Assembly (NCBI GenBank): GCA_024233115.1
Contig: JACKQB010000003.1
Coordinates: 186,001-250,000 of the forward strand
Length of the DNA: 64,000 nt
Reading direction: 5' to 3'
Origin: Akkermansiaceae bacterium
GTDB taxonomy: Bacteria; Verrucomicrobiota; Verrucomicrobiia; Verrucomicrobiales; Akkermansiaceae
Every line of letters begins with the position of its first letter. Within the stretch, counting starts at the first letter, position 1. Positions 9,457 to 18,570 of this stretch are shown in pieces. The notes beneath the pieces were generated by a model that had not been told where the DNA came from, did no database searches, and saw only the letters and a list, made by a program, of their open reading frames with translations. Made by a program: the position numbers and the translations under genes.

Positions 9457-11457
9457 TTAGAAGCTCATGCGGAAGCCGGTCGACAGCACGTGTGCTTCGT
9501 AGTCGTTGTATCCAGCGTAAGCCTCATCATCGCTCTTGAAGTATCCATAGTTCATACTCCAGGTCATGTTGTCATTGAGTTGGCGAGTGAGCCTGACTGT
9601 GAGCGCATGATCCTTGGCCATTGATCCGTAGGGAGTGCCTACAGCGGAGTTGTCCACGTAGTTATCGACTTCATAGTAGGAGTAACCCACCGTCAACATG
9701 GTCTTCTTATCCAGCTGGAAACCAGCGTTGATTGACGCCATCCAGTAGTCGTTATTCCAGTCGACCACCTGGGCCCCCACCTGGTTATCGGATTGGGTTG
9801 CCGTTTCAGACTCAATGTAGTGGAAACTACCCTGAAGATACATCCAGCTAGTGGGTGACCAGGTCACACTCTCACTGAAGATATGCCGGGTGATGTCAGC
9901 TACATCAACAAGCTCGGTTCCGATCGCCGCCTGGTTCTCGATGTCTATCTGCTGGTAGTCATAGCGGGTCACAAAGGTCAGGTTTGACGCTGCCCTCCAG
10001 GTAACACGGAAGTTAAAATCATGGGTGTCCGTGTTGTGTTGGAGCAACTGGGCATCCAAGCCGTTGCCAGTAAGGACATGGTCAAAGTCCTGGTCGTAGG
10101 TGCGATTATAATATTGAGTCGCAAAACTCAACCCCTTACATGGATACCAGTTGGCACCGACGGTGTATTTTTGGAAATCACTATCAGTCGCTGTCGATCT
10201 TCCTGATACATCAGTGCCGTGTTCGATATCCCTTACCAGTTTTGCGTCACCTTCTGATTGGGCAATCTCTGCCCTGGCATACAGCAGCATATTATCGATA
10301 CCGCTGTATCTAATCTCAAGTTGCTCGGTAAGCTTGGTGAACTCATCCCGGCCTGATTGATCGTGTGGTTCACCTTCGTAGATGAACTCACCCGTGGATA
10401 CCGTCTGGTCTCTGCGCTCGAACCGCAAGGAAGGCACGATGACAAGATCATCCGTGACATTCCAGAAGAAGTTCGCGTTCGCAACCTGAAGCTTTGCATC
10501 TGAAACCCCCATGAGCTGGCTGTAGTCGTGGCGGGTCGATGCCCCCCCCGACGAAACCCTGGAGCCACCGAAATCAGCATCCAGATCCGTGAACGAATAC
10601 CCAAAGGACAGCAACATTTTATCATTGATTCGCGTGACGCTGCTCAGATGGGCATTGAAAATATCCGACTCGCCGGTTTCGTTCTGGGCGGTGGTATTCG
10701 TAGTCGTGTCAGCGAACATGTTCCGGGTATTATCGAATTTGATGTTCTGATAACTGAGACCGGCACCAATGTCGGTGTTCCCCAGGGTATACAGGAAGTC
10801 CAGGCTAATGATGTCCTGGGTCTCGTCCAGATCATAAAAACTAGGTGCAATACCGCGATTGAAAGGGCGTCCACGGACGGTGGAATCCTTCATGCCTTCA
10901 CGCCACAGGTGTCTGTAGGTCAGTGTAAGCTCGGGCACGTCAGGCATACGCAAGCCAGCCTGGAAAAAGAGCTCACCACGCTCGAGCGAAAGCTCGTCGT
11001 CATACAAGCTGATCCAGTCATTGGGTGGCGCGACACTGGCTCCGGCATATCCACCGGACCCGTCATACCATTTCTTATACTGCGTGTAGCCGAAGCGGAC
11101 AAAACCAAAGTCGTCCTTCACATAGCTCAGGTTGATTTTGTAGTCGTCCAGCCCGAACAAGGCATGGCCGTCGAGCAGGAAGATTCCGTCATCGGTCATT
11201 TTTTCGTAACGGAACGAGCTGCTACCTCCGAAGAAGTCCCCATTGGAACCATGTCTGTGTTGGAACGCTGCGCTATTGCCTTTGACGTCAGCACCACCAA
11301 CGGATAACTCGACCCAACTGGCGGCTGCTTCATCATCCGCTGCTTCCGGCTCTTCGGCCAGGAGGGCGCATGGACTAAGCAGTGCGACACCTGTAATAAG
11401 CGCATTCGCGCTTGCAGCCCGGGAGCTGCATTGTTTGATAAATGATTTCATTTTCAT
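9457..11457 (-). CDS. MtrB/PioB-like outer-membrane beta-barrel (porin of a cytochrome conduit)
   Basis: 666 residues from ATG 11457 (MKMKSF); the frame is open 42 codons further, but that stretch would overlap the octaheme gene and hide the signal peptide. The signal peptide ends near LLAEE. The mature protein is dominated by alternating amphipathic strands rich in Tyr, Phe and Asp, with repeated -GYSY-, -FGYTQY-, -LSFGYSF- and ends in FRMSF, the aromatic C-terminus used by the BAM machinery. No TonB plug or box is seen. MtrB/PioB proteins form the channel that holds a periplasmic multihaem cytochrome across the outer membrane. The directly upstream MtrA-like octaheme gene (22 bases away) supports this. 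Assignment is by architecture and context. Confidence 0.75.
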   Translation of the reverse strand: MKMKSFIKQCSSRAASANALITGVALLSPCALLAEEPEAADDEAAASWVELSVGGADVKGNSAAFQHRHGSNGDFFGGSSSFRYEKMTDDGIFLLDGHALFGLDDYKINLSYVKDDFGFVRFGYTQYKKWYDGSGGYAGASVAPPNDWISLYDDELSLERGELFFQAGLRMPDVPELTLTYRHLWREGMKDSTVRGRPFNRGIAPSFYDLDETQDIISLDFLYTLGNTDIGAGLSYQNIKFDNTRNMFADTTTNTTAQNETGESDIFNAHLSSVTRINDKMLLSFGYSFTDLDADFGGSRVSSGGASTRHDYSQLMGVSDAKLQVANANFFWNVTDDLVIVPSLRFERRDQTVSTGEFIYEGEPHDQSGRDEFTKLTEQLEIRYSGIDNMLLYARAEIAQSEGDAKLVRDIEHGTDVSGRSTATDSDFQKYTVGANWYPCKGLSFATQYYNRTYDQDFDHVLTGNGLDAQLLQHNTDTHDFNFRVTWRAASNLTFVTRYDYQQIDIENQAAIGTELVDVADITRHIFSESVTWSPTSWMYLQGSFHYIESETATQSDNQVGAQVVDWNNDYWMASINAGFQLDKKTMLTVGYSYYEVDNYVDNSAVGTPYGSMAKDHALTVRLTRQLNDNMTWSMNYGYFKSDDEAYAGYNDYEAHVLSTGFRMSF

Positions 11458-11479
11458 TTTTATAAATGGATAGGTGTTA

Positions 11480-12304
11480 TTAGTTGCGGAGGTGGTAATC
11501 AACATTGGAGCCGTGAACATTCTCATGACATCCCGAGGTCCAGCAGGTGCCCCTGGCCACGTAGCTTGCGTGGTTGCGACCACCTACATATAGTGAGTCA
11601 AAACTACCGGCCTGATCCTGGAAGTGGCACTTCAAGCACAAGGTGTGGTTACGCTCGGTGAGCATTTTCTGGTTCACTGAGCCGTGGGGCGAGTGGCAGG
11701 TTGTGCAGCCCTCACGCACGGCTTCGTGTTCGAAAACGAACGGTCCCTGCTGTTGCACGTGGCACTGGGTGCAGGTTTCGTTTTTACTGGCGATCTGGGT
11801 GCCACCACCTTTGGTGGCTGAACCCTTGTGAGGATCGTGGCAGTCGGAGCAACTCATCTTGCCGTTCATCACCGGGTGGCTGTATGGCAGGTTGAATGAG
11901 GCTTTGACGTCCGTATGGCACTTCAAACATGCATCGGGAGATTTACCTGGATTGACGATGGTGGCAATCGCCCCCCCGGATTCGACGTGCTTGCTTCCCG
12001 CACCGTGGCAACTTTCGCAACCGATGTCGGGCGCGTGTTTACCCTTGGTAACGAGCTTGGCATGATCCGCGGTTTTAAAGTCGCGGACGAGTTTCTCATG
12101 GCAATCGGAACAGGCTTCAGTTCCGACCATGGTGGCCCCTGGAATGACCGGTGGTGCAAACAGGGTGTGGCTCACACCGCTACATGATATAGCAATCAGA
12201 GCCATTCCAGCAGTTCCACCGATACACCAAGCGAAAATTCCGCTTCTTTTTTGTAGTGCACGGGCGATGTTCTGCCAGCGATTTAGTTTCGAGTTCAGTT
12301 CCAT
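11480..12304 (-). CDS. MtrA/DmsE-like octaheme c-type cytochrome
   Basis: 274 residues, with an N-terminal hydrophobic segment (about 25-45) that may be an anchor or a lipoprotein signal ending near AISC. The haem sites, in order, are CSDCH, CESCHGAG, CLKCH, CSDCHDPH, CTQCH, CTTCHSPHG, CLKCH and a final CX4CH (CWTSGCH), eight in total. Spacing and companions such as HG.G..H...GG and SPHG match the DmsE/MtrA family, whose usual members carry ten haems. The product would sit inside or beneath the adjacent outer-membrane barrel and conduct electrons across the outer membrane. It is first in the conduit operon. A NrfA-like reductase is unlikely because no catalytic CXXCK is present. Confidence 0.85.
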   Translation of the reverse strand: MELNSKLNRWQNIARALQKRSGIFAWCIGGTAGMALIAISCSGVSHTLFAPPVIPGATMVGTEACSDCHEKLVRDFKTADHAKLVTKGKHAPDIGCESCHGAGSKHVESGGAIATIVNPGKSPDACLKCHTDVKASFNLPYSHPVMNGKMSCSDCHDPHKGSATKGGGTQIASKNETCTQCHVQQQGPFVFEHEAVREGCTTCHSPHGSVNQKMLTERNHTLCLKCHFQDQAGSFDSLYVGGRNHASYVARGTCWTSGCHENVHGSNVDYHLRN

Positions 12305-12330
12305 AATTGGTTAATTGTTAGATGTTGGAT
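12303..12330. repeat. Degenerate heptad repeat upstream of octaheme gene
   Basis: Consecutive 7-base units ATAATTG, GTTAATT, GTTAGAT and GTTGGAT run in one phase directly upstream of, and into, the cytochrome start codon. One of seven heptad loci in the window. Confidence 0.5.
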
Positions 12331-12640
12331 GATTACGATACAATGAGCAGGGATACGACGCATGGGATTGGTTCCGGACTGAATCCGGATGAACGCATTG
12401 AAGCATTACGACCTTTTAACACGCTGCGAACTTCGCATATTATGAGCAGTTTGACTACGCAGTTTGGCGTAGCTTGTATGCATATTTTATCATGCTTCCC
12501 TGCCTCCTCACGGTGGAAAAAATCGAGCCCCTACCTCTCCATCCACTGTAAGGCATTGTAGATGTGTTACTTGCAACACACTCTCGCCATAAATGCCGGC
12601 CAATACCTGTGCAGATGAGAGGCTACACATAAAATGAGCA
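12331..12640. other. Intergenic region upstream of the cytochrome operon
   Basis: No convincing gene is seen. It is the only upstream space for the minus-strand cytochrome operon and so must hold its promoter. The AT-rich stretch at about 12478-12492 is a candidate, but no clear -35/-10 pair could be fixed by eye. Confidence 0.4.
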
Positions 12641-12723
12641 GGCATCAACGTCACCTGTGGTCAGCTAAGACTGAAAAGGGAAACCGTCGGGGGAAAAATC
12701 GACTCAGCGGTGGAAACATGATC
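12641..12723 (+). pseudogene. Remnant of a second rlmN 3' end
   Basis: Reading in frame from 12641 gives GINVTCGQLRLKRETVGGKI and then a stop at 12721-12723, closely matching the C-terminus of intact RlmN (DINAACGQLRLKKETAEGII). Over 24 codons about 54 of 72 bases match 2981-3052. No similarity is visible further upstream, so only the 3' tail remains. It has the same orientation as rlmN and stands on the far side of the cytochrome block, so the block is bracketed by direct copies of the rlmN 3' end. Confidence 0.8.
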
Positions 12724-12800
12724 AGGTGAGGACGTCATAGAGCGATTACGCTCTAACAAATTCACACACCCACAGACTGACTTCTTCCCCAGCTGCCGAT

Positions 12801-13112
12801 CTAATGATTCTGGCAGCTGCTATCGGTAGGAACTCCGGGGATGGTGTCATTCTTCTCAACAAACCCCTGCTCCACCAGATACCGCTCCACTTCATCACCC
12901 GAGACATCGGCGAGCATGTGGCCGTTGACTGACACACATGGACTGAGTGGCTGGCCGCTTTTCTGTTCCATCTCCCACTTGAAGGCAGGATTCTTGATGA
13001 TGTCTTTTTCGGTGTAGGCGAGTTGGTACTTGCGCATGATGGCACGCACGCCCTCGCTCCAGCCGCAGAAGGTTTTCAAGTAGCAGACGATATCCGGTTT
13101 TTCCTGACTCAT
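12801..13112 (-). CDS. Glutaredoxin-like protein, CGWS active site
   Basis: 103 residues from ATG 13112 (MSQEKPD); a longer open reading to 13172 lacks family support. The fold order of glutaredoxin is visible: beta strand PDIVCYLK, active site TFCGWSEG, helix, YTEKDI strand, then SPCVSVNGHMLADVSGDEVERYL, where the usual TVP is replaced by SPCVSVNG (a normally cis-proline region). The active site is CxxS, so a monothiol-type mechanism is likely. An extra cysteine lies in the SPC segment. Function in disulfide or glutathione chemistry is inferred. The gene is separate from the cytochrome operon and 95 bases downstream of the next gene's stop. Confidence 0.8.
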   Translation of the reverse strand: MSQEKPDIVCYLKTFCGWSEGVRAIMRKYQLAYTEKDIIKNPAFKWEMEQKSGQPLSPCVSVNGHMLADVSGDEVERYLVEQGFVEKNDTIPGVPTDSSCQNH

Positions 13113-13207
13113 ATGGTGATTGTGGGGAATTGGATCCTCCCGGAAGAAAACGATGATTTCACCAGGATGCAATCCTTTTCCGAATCCTTTTCCGCAGGCT
13201 CCCAGAA

Positions 13208-16200
13208 CTAGGGGCTGACCGAGGCATGGACCCGAAGGAATTTACGGGTCAATGCGGGATCGGTGGTCAGTGTATCGAGCCGGACTTTAAGCAGACTCGC
13301 ATCATCGGTAACGACAACCAAGCCCGCCGTGTCCCAATAGCTCAGATCCAGCGAAGACTGGATGAGCATGGTGTAGCCGCTTACCCCTGCCGCCTTGTTG
13401 ACCGTCAGGGTCACGTAACCCGACTCTTCGGAAAGGACCGGCCTAACATACGAACCCTTGCTCTGGGGATTTGTACCGGTAATATACTCCATCAGGTTGT
13501 CGACACCATCACCATCGAAGTCGTCATAGGCACCGGAGAGGGCCGGATAACCGGGAAACTGGTCGGCCTGCCACACGGTCCATCCCGTGGGGGCGGGTAT
13601 TGGATCCGACTGCCAGATCTCGCCGGAGTTACCCACGGTGATAAAGGTGTTCTGGAAAAAGACGGCGGCGTTTCGATCCACGGTGGCTGATGTCGTCAGG
13701 GCACTCCAGGTTCCACCATCGGATGAGAGCATATTCACGTGGGCACTACTGTTAGCCAAGTCCCATCCGGCGGCAAAATAGATACCATTCCCGTATGCCA
13801 TCGCCGGAAAACGCTTGTTGCCTGCTCCTGTGTTGGTGAATGAGTTACCTCCATCTGTGGAATAGCGGAGATGCGTATGAAAACCGCTGGCAAGAAAGCG
13901 GTCGTTCAAGTAGGCCACATGGAAAAAGCCCTGGGTTGTCCCCGCGGATGACGAGGTGTCCAACCAGGCCGCGCCATCGGTCGATGTTAATATGGTCGCC
14001 CCCTGACTGGATCCGTTGGCGCCCACGACCACAAAACCACCGTCGCCGTAACCGACCCCCTGAAGGTTGGTTGACACCCCGGAGCTAACCGTAATCCAGC
14101 TTATGCCGTCGGTTGATCTGAGCAGCGTGCCGGCATCACCGGAAGCCATATAAACGCCCCCACCGTAGGCAATGTCCCGTAATTCCTCACCTCCAAAATG
14201 CCTCCGGGTCCAGGTGCTGCCATCCGGTGAGGTGTAGACCACGCCTACCCAGGCACTACTTCCGAAGTCGTAGTCATAGCCGGCGGTCAAAAACTGCGCC
14301 CCATCGTAAACGACACTGAGCAAGGTAATATTTCCGCCTAACAACCCGCCGGTCCAGGTCTGTGCATCGGTAGAGACCCGGTATGCCCCCCGGTTGCCAG
14401 TACTGCCCCCGACAGCCACCAGTTTTCCTCCACCAGTGGCAATGTCATACAGCTTGGCGGTGGTGCCCGATGTCCGTTGGGTCCATGTGTTGAGCGGATC
14501 GGTGACTGTGACCGCCAAGGTATCCGTCACCAGGCCACCCTTGCCATCAGTCACGGTTAATTTGACCGTGTAGCTACCGCCAGTCGGAAAGCGGTGATAG
14601 GCGGATGCTCCGGTGACCAGCTCGGTGCCGTCCTGGAAATCCCAAATATGGACCAGGTCATCACCATCGGTATCGTTGGATGTTGCCGTAAACTGGACCA
14701 CCTCCCGCGCGTTCACCGAGGCACTGCCGGATATCGATGCTGTCGGCGACTGGTTAGCAGGGAAAAACGCACCACTGGACTGCGTGGCACCTGCGCTTCC
14801 CTGGGTTGAGAAATACACCCCATTTCCAAACGTGAGATTGTTGGTGATGGTAAAATTACTTGGCGTGCCTTCTTTCCATGACAACCCGTCGGCGGAAACA
14901 AGCAATACAGTGGCGTCATCTGATTTTCTAACTGCGACGGCCACATAAACGCCGGCCTCCACATGGATTGTTTTTATATCATAATCTGATTCAGTTGCGA
15001 TGGCCGCCTCTTGCCAGCTAACCCCCTGGTCCGATGAGTAGCGCATCCCGCTATACCAACCACCCGCAAAGAATTTTCCATCGGCGTAAAACACATCCTT
15101 GAAACTGTGCCACGAAGCAAGCCCCGTGGACGAACTGCGGTCAACCCAGGAAGAGCCATCTGACGAGGCATAGACCGATGTGTCTCCGACAGCAATAAAC
15201 TCACCATTGGCAAAACCAACAGCAACAAGATTCTCTGTGCCGGTGGCGGTTCCTGCGGTCCAGGTCACACCGTCCTGGGAATACATATTCTGACCATCAT
15301 CACCCACAGCGACAAACATCCCGTTGCCGTATGCCAGATCATTCATCTGCGCCAACGAAGGCACCGTCGCCCGGGTCCAGATCTTACCATCGTTGGAATG
15401 AAACGCCGCCGCCTTCCACTCCGAGCCAATGTAGTCATAGCCAGTGATCACATACTTGCCAGCGCCGTAGGCGATCCCTCCCGCGCGGAAATTCAAAGCC
15501 AGTTCGGTGCGCGTCCAGTTGGTGCCGTCGAGGGAGAAATACGCATATCGGTTGCCGGTCAGGATATACCGGCCATTGAGATAAGCGGCTTCCGACATCG
15601 ATGCCGTAAACCCGACATTTCCCACGGTCCAGCTATTGAGAGGATCATTGACGGTGACCATCATGCTTTGGCTAACCGTGCCGCCCTTCATGTCCGAAAC
15701 CGTTACCGTCACATTGTAGGTGCCGCCCAGGGCCCACGCGTGTGTTGCCGTGTTTTGGTTGTTCACTACGGCACCATCACCAAAGTCCCAGCTGTATGCC
15801 AGGGTGTCGCCGTCGCCATCGTTCGCGGTGACGGAAAAAACGAGGGGGCTGCGGGCGTCCCCGGTGGCAGGCCCGGCCAGTGTGGCGGTGGGGTCTGTGT
15901 TTCCGGGAAACGTGCCGAGGTTCACCGTCACATCGACCCATTCGTTAGGGCTTGTGCCTCCCTGTGCGACAGGTGTGATGTGGATGCCGGCGGTGGGGTC
16001 CGAATAGGTTTGGCCGATCAGAATTCCGCTGTCCTTCTTGCCCGCCGCCGAGCCCGGTGTGGTATCGACCAGCCAGGAGGTTCCATTTTGCTCCCAGTTC
16101 AAAACGACCCCTCCTAACAGATAATCATTGGAGGTAATCGCCCGGCGATAACCTACCCAGTAATAATGATTGATCGCAGCATCCTTGGGGACGCGGAGGC

Positions 16201-17857
16201 CCCGAATACCCGTTGTATCCTTATGGTCGCCACGATACAGTCGCTGCGTGCCCGATCCGGTAACAGCTGTGTCGATCCAGTCTGAAGATTCGAGCCACGC
16301 GATTTTCTTTTTCCCTTGCGGGTGGAAGTGACCTTCCGGGTCCGGCCCGCTACCCATGATATCGAAGTCATTGCCATACTCCACCGTCGAGCCCGCACCC
16401 ACCACCGAGGTGCCGCCTGTATCCCAGAACCGCGCATGGCCAAGACCGTAGTTATGGCCAAATTCGTGAATGATCACGCCGGAACTTATTGTCCCCTGCA
16501 GCCACTGACGCCCCCCTCCGGCCAGACCGGCATAAAGCACTGTGCCTCCCATCATACCTATTTTATTAAAATGCACCCCGACAATATCGTAGGTGCTTAA
16601 GTCAATGCCCGTGCCCAGAGCATTGAACGCAGCCTTTGCGTCATCGTGAAGCAGGCTGTTGTTGCTCGGGCTATAGGTCGTGGTAGGGCTTGGCATCCTG
16701 ACAACCATGGAACTCACCTCGGCCTCGATCCATGTTTTACCATACGACATATCGCGGATGGTGTCGGATGCCGCCGTATTCAAAACCTGCTCCAGTGCCG
16801 CCTGGCTTGTCGATTCCCCGACGTTGTCGGAAAAATCCACGCGGATAAAAAAGACCTTTTTCTTGGTTTCGGTCCACGCGTCGGCCTGGAACGCCGCACT
16901 GGACTCGAGGAATTGCCAATCCAAGCCCGGCTGATCGTCGTCATCGTCGGCAGCAGCCTGCAGGAAAATGACCTGGGCACCGCTGTGCGGGCCGGGAAGC
17001 TCATCGAGTTTTTCGAGTTTTTGGTTGGTTTCTTGCAATTCCGCTTCATTGGCAAAATAGAACAGCTTGCCACCACCAAGCGCGACCACGGGCTCGGTTG
17101 TGATTTTTTTCCCACTGTAAAAACTCATCGCCTTATTCTTGTTAGCCACCGGAAAATCACCCTGCAGGGCATCGACATCCGCCGTTGATAGTTTCTGCAG
17201 TGGCTCGGACCTGGCCACCGCCAGCCGATCCAGATAGATCCCCTGCAACGGCGTGTTTTCCTTGGTTCCAATGCTCTCTCTGCGACCGAATCCCGAGGAT
17301 CGGAATGACGCCCCGTTGATGGACAGTTCATAGCTGTCGGCTCCAGGTGCCTGCCCCTCACCATCCAGGCTACCGCAGATGGGCAACACTAAAAAATCGC
17401 CCCGACCACTAAACGGCGTTTCGACATGGAGCTGCACCTCTTTTGGCAAGGACTTGTAATCAGCCCAGCTCAGAGCCTGGGCCAACGCTTGCTCCGGGGC
17501 GTTTTGCATCAAAGAAAGCATGGCTGATTTACGCTGCATAGCCAGCTCCACACCCTGGCGGATGGTATCCCCTGTATAAGCATCACGCTCATTCTGCCCC
17601 CGCGTGGTATCCAACCACGCCTTGAAGCCCTTGATTGATTCCAACGCCTCACCCAAACCTAACAGATCTCCTTTGACCTCATTCGCCACGACGGCTGTTT
17701 TACTGTGTGGCTGTCCACAATCGCAAATTTCATGAGGAATACCGACGGATGCATCATGCAGCTCTTCGGGTCCGGCAGAAGGATGGTTATGGATCAGAAA
17801 ACAAGTGGCTGCTACAGCAATCAGAAACACAACAACTGACAGGAATTTTTTATTCAT
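13208..17857 (-). CDS. Giant secreted metzincin-like protease with two PKD/beta-propeller modules
   Basis: 1549 residues. Signal peptide at 1-25. The catalytic domain has HEFGHNYGLGH (about 461-471), the metzincin zinc motif, and a Met-turn DIMG about 35 residues later; it resembles gametolysin-type (M11) peptidases. Two PKD domains (about 650-735 and 1035-1120; both with WDFGDG/WDFQDG) are each followed by a run of Asp-box-like repeats (S.DG..W), about a dozen in all, probably forming beta-propellers. Near 1444 a calcium-type DFDGDGVDNLMEY motif starts a C-terminal module ending in RKFLRV. The likely role is degradation of extracellular protein or glycoprotein. The Asp-box half repeats itself, indicating an internal duplication. 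No PEP-CTERM tail. Confidence 0.85.
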   Translation of the reverse strand: MNKKFLSVVVFLIAVAATCFLIHNHPSAGPEELHDASVGIPHEICDCGQPHSKTAVVANEVKGDLLGLGEALESIKGFKAWLDTTRGQNERDAYTGDTIRQGVELAMQRKSAMLSLMQNAPEQALAQALSWADYKSLPKEVQLHVETPFSGRGDFLVLPICGSLDGEGQAPGADSYELSINGASFRSSGFGRRESIGTKENTPLQGIYLDRLAVARSEPLQKLSTADVDALQGDFPVANKNKAMSFYSGKKITTEPVVALGGGKLFYFANEAELQETNQKLEKLDELPGPHSGAQVIFLQAAADDDDDQPGLDWQFLESSAAFQADAWTETKKKVFFIRVDFSDNVGESTSQAALEQVLNTAASDTIRDMSYGKTWIEAEVSSMVVRMPSPTTTYSPSNNSLLHDDAKAAFNALGTGIDLSTYDIVGVHFNKIGMMGGTVLYAGLAGGGRQWLQGTISSGVIIHEFGHNYGLGHARFWDTGGTSVVGAGSTVEYGNDFDIMGSGPDPEGHFHPQGKKKIAWLESSDWIDTAVTGSGTQRLYRGDHKDTTGIRGLRVPKDAAINHYYWVGYRRAITSNDYLLGGVVLNWEQNGTSWLVDTTPGSAAGKKDSGILIGQTYSDPTAGIHITPVAQGGTSPNEWVDVTVNLGTFPGNTDPTATLAGPATGDARSPLVFSVTANDGDGDTLAYSWDFGDGAVVNNQNTATHAWALGGTYNVTVTVSDMKGGTVSQSMMVTVNDPLNSWTVGNVGFTASMSEAAYLNGRYILTGNRYAYFSLDGTNWTRTELALNFRAGGIAYGAGKYVITGYDYIGSEWKAAAFHSNDGKIWTRATVPSLAQMNDLAYGNGMFVAVGDDGQNMYSQDGVTWTAGTATGTENLVAVGFANGEFIAVGDTSVYASSDGSSWVDRSSSTGLASWHSFKDVFYADGKFFAGGWYSGMRYSSDQGVSWQEAAIATESDYDIKTIHVEAGVYVAVAVRKSDDATVLLVSADGLSWKEGTPSNFTITNNLTFGNGVYFSTQGSAGATQSSGAFFPANQSPTASISGSASVNAREVVQFTATSNDTDGDDLVHIWDFQDGTELVTGASAYHRFPTGGSYTVKLTVTDGKGGLVTDTLAVTVTDPLNTWTQRTSGTTAKLYDIATGGGKLVAVGGSTGNRGAYRVSTDAQTWTGGLLGGNITLLSVVYDGAQFLTAGYDYDFGSSAWVGVVYTSPDGSTWTRRHFGGEELRDIAYGGGVYMASGDAGTLLRSTDGISWITVSSGVSTNLQGVGYGDGGFVVVGANGSSQGATILTSTDGAAWLDTSSSAGTTQGFFHVAYLNDRFLASGFHTHLRYSTDGGNSFTNTGAGNKRFPAMAYGNGIYFAAGWDLANSSAHVNMLSSDGGTWSALTTSATVDRNAAVFFQNTFITVGNSGEIWQSDPIPAPTGWTVWQADQFPGYPALSGAYDDFDGDGVDNLMEYITGTNPQSKGSYVRPVLSEESGYVTLTVNKAAGVSGYTMLIQSSLDLSYWDTAGLVVVTDDASLLKVRLDTLTTDPALTRKFLRVHASVSP

Positions 17858-18171
17858 TGGAAACAGGGTGGTAACTACTCGCGGTTACTATTCGGTTTTT
17901 CTTAGAATACAATCAGTAAATCGGTAATAATGCATTGCGCTGGGAGCGGGGCGATCAAACCCGGGATGAGGGGATTATCTAACCGCTGATTACTGGATAG
18001 CTCTATGATCTCTCCCGATCTTGATCGCCCTGGTGACGGGAGCCCTCACCCCGAACCCTTGTGAGCCAGATGACCCGGCCTGATTGGGTGGATATTGAAA
18101 AATCCACACATTCTTTCATCGACCCATGGCAGATCACTGATAAATTCAGGCCACGCCATCCTTCCAATGCC
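17858..18171. other. Intergenic region, no feature identified
   Basis: Upstream region of the giant protease gene (minus strand) and of a small plus-strand frame. No RNA gene, clear promoter or repeat could be supported. Confidence 0.4.
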
Positions 18172-18450
18172 ATGACCACCCCCACCCCATCATCGGACCA
18201 GCCCCAAGCGACCATCACTGCGGATGGCAAGTGTGCCAGTCCGATTGCCACCATTGATACTGTCGGGCAATTGGAGGTCATCGAGCTGCTCATCGACGGC
18301 GGGACGATGCGTGGCGGGCTAAACTCGCCGACCCTGATCGGATCAAGCGACAGCTATCTACCCGAGTCATTGCACTACACCCTGAGCCGGTTCGAGCCGA
18401 TCCGCGGCGGCCGGTGCCGTGTGCAATACACCCGTCGGCGACAAGCTTGA
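18172..18450 (+). CDS. Small hypothetical protein
   Basis: 92 residues from ATG 18172; the frame is open further upstream to 18061, but codon use becomes less convincing. I do not recognise it. Third codon positions are strongly G/C, as in the real genes around it, which favours coding. The sequence has a Thr/Pro/Ser-rich start, a middle part with IELLIDGGT, and an Arg-rich end. No signal peptide or membrane segment. It is alone on its strand between two minus-strand genes, so it has no operon context. An overlapping minus-strand frame (18290-18559) looks less gene-like. Confidence 0.45.
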   Translation: MTTPTPSSDQPQATITADGKCASPIATIDTVGQLEVIELLIDGGTMRGGLNSPTLIGSSDSYLPESLHYTLSRFEPIRGGRCRVQYTRRRQA

Positions 18451-18570
18451 TCCAGTGCTCATCGTGCACAATCACCGGACTGGATTCGAGCCCTTCCGTA
18501 GCAGCTACTGACTTTATCAGGTGAATTGTGGAAGACAAGATACAGAGCCCGTCGGACAATAACCGTCAGA

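Noticed and set aside
10528..11307. 259-residue plus-strand frame antisense to the outer-membrane barrel
   Set aside because: Shadow of the barrel gene; no family match or start context.
11458..11583. Upstream extension of the barrel gene
   Set aside because: It would overlap the octaheme gene and place the signal peptide inside the protein.
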